Notes: generated by a model not told the origin, from the sequence alone. A stretch of 6,651 bases of DNA from an uncultured Chloracidobacterium sp. (GCA_937941715.1 CALDGX010000155.1:1-6651), one strand, 5' to 3'; positions 1 to 6,279 are shown, counted from the stretch's first letter. Numbers and translations: made by a program.

Positions 1-24
1 CGCCGGTTCCTCCGGCGTGACGTG
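1..24 (+). repeat. REP-like unit U1 (partial, cut by window edge)
   Basis: Positions 1-17 form a hairpin, CGCCGG-TTCCT-CCGGCG. With the next seven bases this stretch matches the reverse complement of 831-854 at 22 of 24 positions. In the complete copy at 838-882 this hairpin is joined to a second one (GCAGGC...), which in this orientation would lie just left of the window. I therefore read 1-24 as the inner end of an inverted compound REP unit whose outer half is not visible. Confidence 0.75.
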
Positions 25-63
25 CGTGGAGGAAAAGTGCCTGGGGGATATTCACGGTGTGTA

Positions 64-113
64 CGGCCGCCGAAGCGGCGACCGTTGCAGGCGAGGGAGC
101 CTGCGCTCCCGGC
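64..113 (-). repeat. REP-like compound unit U2
   Basis: Two hairpins in a row: GCCGC-CGAA-GCGGC (66-79) and GCAGGC-GAGGGA-GCCTGC (87-104), followed by a tail ending TCCCGGC at 113. The second hairpin and tail match the reverse complement of 739-769 and, less well, 858-880. I call the strand minus because read that way the hairpin begins with GCAG followed by a GC stem, resembling the GTAG-plus-hairpin layout of classical REPs recognised by RAYT enzymes. The resemblance is my inference. Confidence 0.75.
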
Positions 114-148
114 ATCGCGTGGATTCACGGCGAAATACCACTTTGGCG

Positions 149-154
149 TATAAT
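149..154 (+). promoter_or_regulatory. Candidate -10 box of the RAYT gene
   Basis: A perfect TATAAT. Transcription would begin about seven bases past its end, which falls on the A of the in-frame ATG at 161 and suggests a leaderless or near-leaderless message. No convincing -35 box is seen: TTCACG at 124-129 is the best, with a long 19-bp spacer. No Shine-Dalgarno sequence precedes either ATG (155 or 161). Confidence 0.4.
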
Positions 155-733
155 ATGCCGATGAATAAGGACCCACGCTATTGGCATAGTCGCGGATATC
201 TGCCGCATTTTGACAAAGACGGGTACACGCAATTCATCACATTTCGTTTGGCCGATTCGGTTCCGCAGGCGGTTTTGGAGAACTGGCGGGACGATCTGGA
301 ACGCGACGAGATCACCGACGCCGACTTTCGCCGAAGGGTCGAATACTACCTCGACCATAATTACGGCGACGGTTCACTTCGGATACCGGCGATCGCCAAC
401 CTCGTGCAGGAAACACTACTCAAATGGGACGGCGAGCGATACCGCCTTATTTCGTGGGTGATAATGCCAAATCACGGCCACATCCTTCTTAGTCCATTCG
501 ACGGGATCAGCTTGTCGGATATAATGCACTCGATCAAGTCGTTCACTGCACACATAGCTAACAATATACTGGATAGAAAGGGCCAATTTTGGGCGAAAGA
601 ATATTTTGACCGCTACATTCGCGACCAACGGCATTTTGCGAGTACGATAAAGTACATTGAGCAAAATCCGGTTAACGCGAGGTTGTGCCGGACGCCGGAT
701 GAATGGCCGTGGGGCAGTGCGTATTTTAAGTAG
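155..733 (+). CDS. REP-associated tyrosine transposase (RAYT, Y1 IS200-like family)
   Basis: A 192-residue single-strand DNA transposase of the HUH/Y1 class; characterised RAYTs cut and join REP hairpins. The metal-binding HUH motif is H107-G-H109 in 'MPNHGHILL'. The expected nucleophile is Y167 in 'KYIEQNPVNARL', the position equivalent to E. coli RAYT Tyr115, followed by the typical 'WPWGSA' ending. The motif around 'FWAKEYFDRYIRD' (residues 145-157) is also usual. Length fits an intact enzyme and all key residues are present. An ATG at 17 would add 46 residues encoded across REP hairpins and unlike the family, so it is rejected. The true start is 155 or 161, and a TATAAT at 149-154 favours 161. 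REP-like pairs flank the gene on both sides, as expected for a RAYT locus. Such genes are usually single-copy, immobile residents rather than true insertion sequences. Confidence 0.9.
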   Translation: MPMNKDPRYWHSRGYLPHFDKDGYTQFITFRLADSVPQAVLENWRDDLERDEITDADFRRRVEYYLDHNYGDGSLRIPAIANLVQETLLKWDGERYRLISWVIMPNHGHILLSPFDGISLSDIMHSIKSFTAHIANNILDRKGQFWAKEYFDRYIRDQRHFASTIKYIEQNPVNARLCRTPDEWPWGSAYFK

Positions 734-738
734 CCGGT

Positions 739-790
739 AAGCCGGGAATGCAGGCGCCCTCGCCTGCAAAGCGTCATGTCTGCAGGACGC
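739..790 (+). repeat. REP-like compound unit U3
   Basis: Begins five bases after the transposase stop codon. It holds GCAGGC-GCCCTC-GCCTGC (750-767), the inverse of the 87-104 hairpin, then a second hairpin GCGTC...GACGC (771-775 with 786-790). It lies in the opposite orientation to the units at 64-113 and 838-882. Read as RNA, the first hairpin could also help end transcription of the transposase gene, but no U-tract follows it. Confidence 0.7.
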
Positions 791-837
791 TGACGAACGC
801 GATGAACATTCAGCTTGAAAAATACTAAACTACATCA

Positions 838-882
838 CGCCGGAGGAACCGGCGTTTGCAGGCGAGGGCGCCTACGTTCCAG
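838..882 (-). repeat. REP-like compound unit U4
   Basis: The clearest unit: hairpin CGCCGG-AGGAA-CCGGCG (838-854), followed by GCAGGC...GCCTAC (858-875, one mismatched pair) and a short tail. On the minus strand the second hairpin starts with GTAG, the tetranucleotide placed 5' of classical REP hairpins. It ends six bases before the hexosaminidase start codon, so any transcript entering that gene from upstream would carry this structure in its leader. Confidence 0.8.
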
Positions 883-887
883 TCAAT

Positions 888-3182
888 ATGATGAATAAAT
901 TACTTGCCGCTGCTTTTTGTCTTTTGTTTGCTTCTTTTGCTTTCGCTCAGAATGATGAGATCAATATTATCCCGAAACCTCAGTCCATTCAGCGGGGTGA
1001 GGGCCGTTTCATTTTAAGCAAGGAGACTCGTATTGTCATTTTCAAAACAGTGGACAGGCCAATTGCTCTGATGTTGCGGGATATTCTAAAAACAAATCTC
1101 GGACTTGATCTCAAAATCGTTTCGGACCCATCGCCTAAGTTCAATAATATCTTCGTTTCAACAAGCGATGATGTCGTCCTTATGAAAGGCGACGATGATT
1201 ACACTGCCGAGGTTGAAAAGAATAGTATTCATCTGTACGGACCCAATTCCACTGGCTTGTTCTATGCAATTCAAACATTCCGTCAATTGCTTCCCGTCAT
1301 CGCTACAGGTCAGATTTCTATTCCTGTGGTTAAGATAGAGGACCGAAACCGCTTCAATTACCGAGGCATGCATCTCGATGTCAGCCGACACTTCTTCCCG
1401 GTCGAATTCGTCAAGAAGTACATTGACCTGATGTCGCAGTACAAATTTAATAAGTTTCACTGGCATTTGACTGACGATCAGGGTTGGCGGATCGAGATCA
1501 AGAAATATCCGAAGTTGACAGAGATCGGGTCGAAGCGGCCGGAGTCGGTCAAGGGCCGAGTGCTGCAGCCGTACGTCGGTGACGGCGTGCCGGTCGAAGG
1601 ATTTTACACGCAGGAGCAGATCAAGGACGTCATCGCCTACGCCAAGGCACGATACATCACGGTCATTCCCGAGATCGAGCTGCCGGGGCACGCATCGGCG
1701 GCTCTGGCGGCATACCCGCAGCTTGGATGTAAGGCCGATTACACCTACAAGGTGCAGACGACGTGGGGCATTTTCAAAGAGGTTTTCTGCCCGACGGATG
1801 AGACGTTCAAGTTTCTAGAGGACGTGCTGGACGAGACGATAGCACTGTTCCCCGATTCGCCATACATTCACATCGGCGGTGACGAGGTGCTCAAAGACCA
1901 CTGGAAAGAATCACCCTTTGTTCAGGAGCTCAAAAAGCGCGAAAACCTGAAGGACGAGCATGAGGTGCAATCGTATTTCGTTCAACGTATCGAAAAGCAC
2001 GTCAATGCAAAGGGCAAAAAGATCATTGGCTGGGACGAAATACTCGAGGGCGGCCTGGCGCCGAACGCGACCGTGATGAGTTGGCGCGGCATGAAAGGCG
2101 GCATCGAAGCGGCCAAAGCAAAGCACGACGTTATCATGACTCCGACCGATTACGCGTATCTTGACTATGGCCAGGGCGACCCTGCGACCGAGCCCATCAA
2201 TATCGGCGGATATTTGCCGCTCGAAAAGGTCTATTCATTCGACCCTGTGCCAAACGATTTGACTGCCGATGAGGCAAAGTACATTATCGGCGGCCAGGGC
2301 AATATCTGGACCGAGTATCTCAAGAAAGGCGAGAATGTTGAATATATGGCGTTTCCGAGGATGCTCGCGATCGCCGAGAGCGTTTGGACGACACGTGAGA
2401 ATAAGAACTACGGTGATTTTCGGCAAAGGCTAAATGCGCAGTTGGCACGGCTTGATGCCCAAAATGTGAACTATCGCATTCCCGAACCTCCGGGCCTTGT
2501 GAACAGGGTCCTCGCTGACGGCGAAGCCGCAATCCTTGACCTTTCCACGCCGATACCGGGGGCACGCGTCTTTTACACCATCGACGGCTCGACGCCTGAC
2601 GAAAAAAGCACGCTGTTCATCAAGCCGCTCCAGTTAGATGTCCCGATGGATGGCCGTGTCGACGTCAAGGCAGTCGTGGTAATACGGTCGGGCCGCAAAA
2701 GCTCGGTCTATACGGCCACGATCCTTCGCGGTCCCTGGCAGGAACCAGAACCGGAGTTAAAGGAGAAACGCCCCGGAGCTAATTTCGGAATGGCTTTTCC
2801 GATCGCAAATGATCGTCTCGGATCAGTATTTGGTGGCGAAGCAAGATCCTTGAATTTCCGGCAGATCGCTGGCGGAAACGACCTTAAGTTACCCTTTGGC
2901 GTTTCGTTCAGCGGATTTATCAACGTGCCGGCAGACGGGATATATGAGTTTCAGGCCGAATCAACATGGGAAACCGCCATTACGGTCGGTGAAAAATGTG
3001 GTCTTAGAACCGCGGGAACGCCAGAAACATCTATTCGCTCATTCGTTTGTCCACTGAAAGCAGGGCTGCAAAAGATCGGGATCTCATACAGCCATCGCGG
3101 CGGAGAGCCATTCTGGCGCCTCCGGTGGGCGATCAAGGGCCAGAATTGGCGAAACCTCAACGGAGGCGAACTGGTTCATTAG
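888..3182 (+). CDS. Secreted beta-N-acetylhexosaminidase (GH20)
   Basis: A 764-residue exported glycoside hydrolase releasing terminal beta-linked GlcNAc/GalNAc from chitooligosaccharides, glycans or peptidoglycan fragments. Residues 1-20 form a signal peptide (hydrophobic run, cleavage likely after 'AFA'). Residues about 25-150 match the GH20b domain. The catalytic barrel spans about 154-500: substrate Arg159 in 'YRGMHLDVSRHFFP', 'HWHLTDDQGW' at 191-200, the catalytic D332-E333 in 'HIGGDEV', and active-site tryptophans W382, W399 and W474. Residues about 540-612 ('ARVFYTIDGSTPDEKS') resemble the chitobiase C-terminal/Fn3-associated fold, and about 670-764 ('FSGFINVPADGIYEFQAES') a PA14-like carbohydrate-binding domain. 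Starts at 888 or 891 are equally possible. No Shine-Dalgarno is seen, and a REP unit ends just upstream. The peroxiredoxin gene follows after 18 bp. GC is clearly lower over roughly 1080-1260 than in the catalytic core. Confidence 0.93.
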   Translation: MMNKLLAAAFCLLFASFAFAQNDEINIIPKPQSIQRGEGRFILSKETRIVIFKTVDRPIALMLRDILKTNLGLDLKIVSDPSPKFNNIFVSTSDDVVLMKGDDDYTAEVEKNSIHLYGPNSTGLFYAIQTFRQLLPVIATGQISIPVVKIEDRNRFNYRGMHLDVSRHFFPVEFVKKYIDLMSQYKFNKFHWHLTDDQGWRIEIKKYPKLTEIGSKRPESVKGRVLQPYVGDGVPVEGFYTQEQIKDVIAYAKARYITVIPEIELPGHASAALAAYPQLGCKADYTYKVQTTWGIFKEVFCPTDETFKFLEDVLDETIALFPDSPYIHIGGDEVLKDHWKESPFVQELKKRENLKDEHEVQSYFVQRIEKHVNAKGKKIIGWDEILEGGLAPNATVMSWRGMKGGIEAAKAKHDVIMTPTDYAYLDYGQGDPATEPINIGGYLPLEKVYSFDPVPNDLTADEAKYIIGGQGNIWTEYLKKGENVEYMAFPRMLAIAESVWTTRENKNYGDFRQRLNAQLARLDAQNVNYRIPEPPGLVNRVLADGEAAILDLSTPIPGARVFYTIDGSTPDEKSTLFIKPLQLDVPMDGRVDVKAVVVIRSGRKSSVYTATILRGPWQEPEPELKEKRPGANFGMAFPIANDRLGSVFGGEARSLNFRQIAGGNDLKLPFGVSFSGFINVPADGIYEFQAESTWETAITVGEKCGLRTAGTPETSIRSFVCPLKAGLQKIGISYSHRGGEPFWRLRWAIKGQNWRNLNGGELVH

Positions 3183-3200
3183 TAATGGGAGAAGACATTT

Positions 3201-3656
3201 ATGAAGGTCGGAGAAATAGCACCTGATTTCACACTGAAAGACGGCGAAGGGAAAGACTGGACCCTGAGTAATTACAAAGGACGTACAATCGTGCTCTTGT
3301 TTTATCCGGGCGATAACACGCCGGTTTGTACGGCGCAGCTATGTTCGGTGCGTGATCACTGGTCGGAGTACCAGGCGACGGGGGCCGTGGTCGTTGGCAT
3401 CTCGACCGACACTGTCGAATCGCACAGCGGGTTTGCCGAAAGGCACAGCCTGCCGCTTAGATTGCTCTCGGACACCGACCGCAAGGTTTCGACGACGTAT
3501 GACATGAAAAGCTGGCTCCCGGGCCGCTCGGCCCGCGGTGTTGTCGTAATTGACGGTGACGGCAGGATCGCCTATCACAAGGCCGAGAGCCTGAGTCTTT
3601 TCCGCCCGGCGGACAACGACGTCCTCGCGGCGATCAAGTCCGCAGAAAGAAAGTAA
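3201..3656 (+). CDS. bcp: Thioredoxin-dependent peroxiredoxin (BCP/PrxQ type)
   Basis: A 151-residue cytosolic thiol peroxidase reducing hydrogen peroxide and organic hydroperoxides with thioredoxin. The Prx active-site motif PxxxTxxC is present as P36-GDN-T40-PV-C43. A second cysteine, C48, lies five residues on, the resolving-cysteine spacing of BCP/PrxQ enzymes in 'CTAQLCSVRD'. The conserved arginine is probably R112, before 'GVVVIDGDGRIAY'. Length is normal and there is no signal peptide. Start support: GGGAG at 3187-3191, nine bases before ATG. It sits 18 bp after the hexosaminidase stop, so the two may be co-transcribed, though their functions are not obviously linked. The stop codon TAA overlaps the outer end of an inverted repeat. 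The YggX-like gene downstream is also associated with oxidative stress. Confidence 0.93.
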   Translation: MKVGEIAPDFTLKDGEGKDWTLSNYKGRTIVLLFYPGDNTPVCTAQLCSVRDHWSEYQATGAVVVGISTDTVESHSGFAERHSLPLRLLSDTDRKVSTTYDMKSWLPGRSARGVVVIDGDGRIAYHKAESLSLFRPADNDVLAAIKSAERK

Positions 3657-3729
3657 CCATACCTGAACACCGATAGACACCGATTTGTAGCTTTCTTATA
3701 TCCGTGTGCATCTGTGTTAATCTGTGGTT
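3655..3729. repeat. Inverted repeat of three 10-nt words per arm (family A)
   Basis: Left arm 3655-3684 and right arm 3700-3729 (30 nt each) are separated by 15 nt. The right arm is three consecutive decamers: ATCCGTGTGC, ATCTGTGTTA, ATCTGTGGTT. The left arm is the degenerate reverse complement, with decamers ending ACACCGAT twice. Extended to 32 columns the arms agree at 23. The repeat starts inside the peroxiredoxin stop codon and ends 23 bp before the next gene. It has no U-tract typical of an intrinsic terminator. The gap 3657-3752 holds nothing else I can support except a GGAG ribosome-binding site at 3742-3745. Confidence 0.75.
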
Positions 3730-3752
3730 AATTCATTTTTCGGAGTCTTTAT

Positions 3753-4046
3753 ATGGCAATATTTGGCGACAAATTCAAATGCGGACGCTGCGGGCAAAAG
3801 ACCGAGCCGCTTGGGTACGCTCCGCTGCCGACCGAGCTGGGGCAAAAGATCGGGGCCGAGATGTGTCAGGGCTGCTGGAAAGAGTGGCTGCAAAAGCAAA
3901 ATCAGCTCATCAATCACTTTGGCATCGACGTTTCGAATCCGGACTCGCACGAGTTTCTCTTCGACAACATGAAGATATTCTTCTACAACGAAGGCGTCGA
4001 GCTCGCCCAGATCGACACGTCGCAAGAGGGTAAGGTCAACTGGTAG
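3753..4046 (+). CDS. YggX-like Fe(2+)-trafficking protein with two CxxC motifs
   Basis: A 97-residue small cytosolic protein. Residues about 22-80 ('LPTELGQKI...CWKEWLQKQNQLINHFGIDVSNPDSHEFLFDNMKIFF') align by eye with E. coli YggX ('YPGELGKRI...[38 protein letters not shown]'). YggX-family proteins help protect or supply iron-sulfur clusters during oxidative stress. This version starts with K-C10-GR-C13-G, and the helix contains C38-QG-C41 where E. coli YggX has no cysteine pair. Four cysteines in two CxxC pairs could bind zinc or iron, which is inference. Start support: GGAG at 3742-3745, seven bases before ATG. It lies between the peroxiredoxin and Ate-family genes on the same strand. Alternatively it could be a divergent zinc-ribbon protein, but the family match over the core is good. 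Confidence 0.78.
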   Translation: MAIFGDKFKCGRCGQKTEPLGYAPLPTELGQKIGAEMCQGCWKEWLQKQNQLINHFGIDVSNPDSHEFLFDNMKIFFYNEGVELAQIDTSQEGKVNW

Positions 4047-4087
4047 GCTCCGTCGGTCCGGCCGTAGATCTAAACGCACTGCTCTAA

Positions 4088-4756
4088 ATGCGCGACGCCG
4101 AAATCCCGCCTTTTATCAACGAAGCTTTCGAGGCCGCAAGCGTGACTCATGGGCAGTACGATCTGCTGCTTAAAGACGGTTGGCGACATTTCGGCACATA
4201 CTTTTTCCGATACAACTTGGGTGTTTACGAGGGCGGCATCAGACGTGTGATGCCGCTGCGGATCCGTTTGTCGGATTTCTGTTTGAGCAAAAGCCAACGC
4301 CGAGTTCTCCGCCGCAATGCCGATCTCGACGTTTCGATCGGCCCTTTCTGTGTGACGCCGGAGACGCGCGACCTTTTCGAACGCCACAAACGCCGGTTCA
4401 GATCCGGCGTGCCCAATTCGATCTACGACTTTATCGCCCGTGACGCCGAAAGTTCACCGACCGAACTGTTTGAGATAACGGTTCGCGATCACGGCAGCCT
4501 CGTCGCCGCCAGTTTTTTCGATTTGGCGGAACATAGCGTCTCGGCGATCTACGGCTGCTTCGATCCCGATGAAACGGCCCGCAGCCTCGGGATCTTTACG
4601 ATGCTGAAAGTGATAGAATACGCTGCCAATCACGGTTTCGAATTCTATTATCACGGCTACGCCTACGAAGGTTCGTCATTTTACGATTACAAAAAAGGAT
4701 TTTCGGGGTTGGAGCAATTTGATTGGCAGGGCAATTGGAAGACCATGACTGAGTGA
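4088..4756 (+). CDS. Arginyl/leucyl-tRNA-protein transferase (Ate/Bpt) family protein
   Basis: A 222-residue cytosolic protein. The Ate/Bpt family transfers an amino acid from aminoacyl-tRNA to the N-terminus of proteins, marking them for N-degron proteolysis. Family signatures are 'GWRHFGTYFFRY' (31-42), 'SKSQRRVLRRNADL' (67-80), 'RSLGIFTMLKVIEYA' (165-179, GNAT-like fold) and 'YYHGYAYEGSSFYDYKKGF' (187-205). The usual N-terminal 'CxYL' and the 'CxxCxxCxPLR' cysteine cluster are absent: the latter reads 'YNLGVYEGGIRRVMPLR'. In yeast and mammalian ATE1, N-terminal cysteines bind an Fe-S cluster. An in-frame TAA ends directly before the ATG, so the ORF cannot extend upstream. No clear Shine-Dalgarno precedes the start, and a GTG at residue 19 is a less likely alternative. 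Substrate amino acid cannot be told from sequence alone. It lies 41 bp after the YggX-like gene and converges on the photolyase gene. Confidence 0.82.
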   Translation: MRDAEIPPFINEAFEAASVTHGQYDLLLKDGWRHFGTYFFRYNLGVYEGGIRRVMPLRIRLSDFCLSKSQRRVLRRNADLDVSIGPFCVTPETRDLFERHKRRFRSGVPNSIYDFIARDAESSPTELFEITVRDHGSLVAASFFDLAEHSVSAIYGCFDPDETARSLGIFTMLKVIEYAANHGFEFYYHGYAYEGSSFYDYKKGFSGLEQFDWQGNWKTMTE

Positions 4757-4769
4757 TGGCGAACGATAT

Positions 4770-4846
4770 TTAACCGCATATAAAGCAGATGACGCAGATC
4801 CTTTTTATCAGGTTTTATCTGCTTCATCTGCGTGATCTGCGGCTAA
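4770..4846. repeat. Inverted repeat of 9-nt words (family B) between convergent genes
   Basis: Left arm 4770-4799 and right arm 4817-4846 match at 25 of 30 positions across a 17-nt spacer containing T-rich runs. The right arm reads ATCTGCTTC, ATCTGCGTG, ATCTGCGGCTAA, so the word ATCTGC recurs every 9 nt. It fills most of the gap between the stop codons of the Ate-family gene (4756) and the photolyase (4869). Its position suits a bidirectional terminator or transcription barrier, which is inference. Its outer end, TTARCCGCA, resembles that of the 10-nt-word repeat at 3655-3729. Confidence 0.8.
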
Positions 4847-4868
4847 CAGGAATTGTTACTGAGTCGCC

Positions 4869-6254
4869 TCACTCACCTCCAAGACACTTCGTCCACTCGA
4901 TATATTTTTTTGAATCGAACTTCTTGCCCGTGCTGCCGCTGGTCATGTAGCGGATCTGGCCAAAGACGGGGCGTTCCATCCACGGGCGGTCGTGCTTGCC
5001 AAAGCACCAGAGTATTCCGCAGTACGAGTTTGGATTGCGGCCGTCGAGGCAGTATTTGTTGTTGAGGTGCACGAGCGTCTCAAAAGCCACCTCATACGAA
5101 GGCGACCAGGCGATCACATTCTTGCCCCACAGCATCCGCACATAATTGTGCATCTCTCCGGTGACGACCATCTCACGCTGAGCGGCGTTCCACAGCTCAT
5201 CCTGCGTCTCGCCGTTCTCTAATTGTTCTAATGAATAGACGTACTGCCGTTCGTCTCCGGCGTGAGCACGCATTGTCTTGTGCACCCACGCGGGCAGGGC
5301 TTCGAGCGAATCGTACTTGTCGTTGAACAGCGTCATATTGTACGACAGTTCGCGGCGGACGATGAGTTCTTCGAGATAGGCGTCGATAGACTCTTGCGGG
5401 GCGTCGGCGTCGCGGACCGCCAGTGCGATCTCAAGCGGCGAAAGATAGCCAAAATGCAGATAAGCAGACAGACGCGAAGACCCGTCGCGGTCGGGCTTGC
5501 TGCGGGCCGTGTCGTAGTCGGGCAAGATCTCGTCGACAAATTTCCGCAGACGCTCACGTCCCTCGATGGTGCCTCCGCGATAATGCTCAGACGCCGGAAC
5601 GGTGTGGTCGATGTCGCATGTAGCGACCAGATCGCGAATATTATCTGCCGTGACCAGGGTCTCGGGACAATCGATTTCGAGCCCGACGCTTGGGATCTCG
5701 ATACTTTCGAACGGCAGCGGCTTTAGAAACCGGTCGAGCAACTTTTTGATCTTTGGCCTGATAGTGTAGGCGGCGTATTCCTCCTTATCGAATTTCGACA
5801 TCGGTACGACACCGTTCGAATCGACCGCAAACACTGGGATCTCCGCCCGTTCGGCGATTCGGCGATTGTGTTCCGGGATGATAAAACACGGAAAATCGTC
5901 GGTTACGATCAACGCCGCGTCGCGTGCGAGTGCGGCGACCGTGTTCTTTGGCGAGCTTGCATCCTGCTGCAAATAAAACACATAGCGGATGCCAAGGGCC
6001 TCAAACGCCTTTCGCTTTTCTTCAACGCCCTCGAGTATGAATGTGTGAATTCGGTCGCTCGCCCACGGATAGTAATATTTCAGCCCCTCGTAAACCACCA
6101 ACGGCAACTTCAGTTCGTTCGCCCGCCGTATCGCGTAGATCAGCGAGTGGTTGTTGTCCAAACGCTTGTACATCTGCATCCAATACAGCACGTACCGCGC
6201 ATTCGGGTTTACAGGTTTGTCGTTGAGCTGGAGAACTCTTTCGTTGATCCTCAT
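4869..6254 (-). CDS. phr: Class II CPD photolyase (deoxyribodipyrimidine photolyase)
   Basis: A 461-residue flavoprotein that uses blue or near-UV light to split cyclobutane pyrimidine dimers. The N-terminal photolyase alpha/beta domain spans about 20-180 ('ARYVLYWMQMYKRLDNNHSL' near 19-38), and the helical FAD-binding domain about 225-450. Class II signatures are 'SSRLSAYLHFG' (259-269), 'EELIVRRELSYN' (295-306), 'WNAAQREMVVTGEMHNYVRMLWGKNVIAW' (355-383) and 'LDGRNPNSYCGILW...RPVFGQIRYM' (403-437). W376 and W383 are candidates for the flavin electron-transfer path. Length fits the class. I chose the ATG at 6254 ('MRINERVLQLND'). A start at 6323 would add 23 hydrophobic residues encoded by an intergenic repeat and overlap the divergent gene. 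A TATAAT box ends nine bases before the chosen ATG, and no Shine-Dalgarno is seen, so the leader is probably very short. It is divergent from the phosphodiester glycosidase gene and convergent with the Ate-family gene. Confidence 0.95.
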   Translation of the reverse strand: MRINERVLQLNDKPVNPNARYVLYWMQMYKRLDNNHSLIYAIRRANELKLPLVVYEGLKYYYPWASDRIHTFILEGVEEKRKAFEALGIRYVFYLQQDASSPKNTVAALARDAALIVTDDFPCFIIPEHNRRIAERAEIPVFAVDSNGVVPMSKFDKEEYAAYTIRPKIKKLLDRFLKPLPFESIEIPSVGLEIDCPETLVTADNIRDLVATCDIDHTVPASEHYRGGTIEGRERLRKFVDEILPDYDTARSKPDRDGSSRLSAYLHFGYLSPLEIALAVRDADAPQESIDAYLEELIVRRELSYNMTLFNDKYDSLEALPAWVHKTMRAHAGDERQYVYSLEQLENGETQDELWNAAQREMVVTGEMHNYVRMLWGKNVIAWSPSYEVAFETLVHLNNKYCLDGRNPNSYCGILWCFGKHDRPWMERPVFGQIRYMTSGSTGKKFDSKKYIEWTKCLGGE

Positions 6255-6262
6255 AGATACCG

Positions 6263-6269
6263 TATTATA
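6263..6269. promoter_or_regulatory. Possible shared bidirectional -10 element
   Basis: The heptamer TATTATA reads as TATAAT on the minus strand (6269-6264), towards the photolyase, and as TATTAT (5 of 6 consensus bases, 6263-6268) on the plus strand, towards the glycosidase. The minus-strand start point would fall at about 6257, giving a leader of only about three bases. The plus-strand start would fall near 6275. No clear -35 box is visible in either direction, so the call rests on the -10 match and the position in a 53-bp divergent gap. Confidence 0.35.
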
Positions 6270-6279
6270 GGAACTATTC

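Noticed and set aside
17..154. Upstream extension of the transposase reading frame to an ATG at 17
   Set aside because: The extra 46 residues are encoded across REP hairpins, are Arg/Cys-rich and unlike the family; TATAAT lies just before the ATGs at 155 and 161.
739..790. Classical intrinsic terminator after the transposase gene
   Set aside because: Strong GC hairpins are present but no U-run follows; the sequence is better explained as REP units.
1..882. Complete insertion sequence with terminal inverted repeats and target duplication
   Set aside because: The flanking repeats are REP-like pairs, the left unit is cut by the window edge, and no target-site duplication can be shown.
1158..1691. 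177-residue minus-strand open frame inside the hexosaminidase gene
   Set aside because: It lies antisense to well-conserved GH20 sequence and shows no recognisable family.
3704..4033. 109-residue plus-strand open frame overlapping the YggX-like gene
   Set aside because: It is in another frame of a recognisable family, is Arg-rich, and starts inside an inverted repeat.
3655..4846. Short repeated words suggesting a CRISPR array
   Set aside because: The words are 8-10 nt, degenerate, contiguous without spacers and arranged as inverted arms; no cas gene is present.
5262..5726. 154-residue plus-strand open frame inside the photolyase gene
   Set aside because: It is antisense to conserved photolyase sequence, with no recognisable motif.
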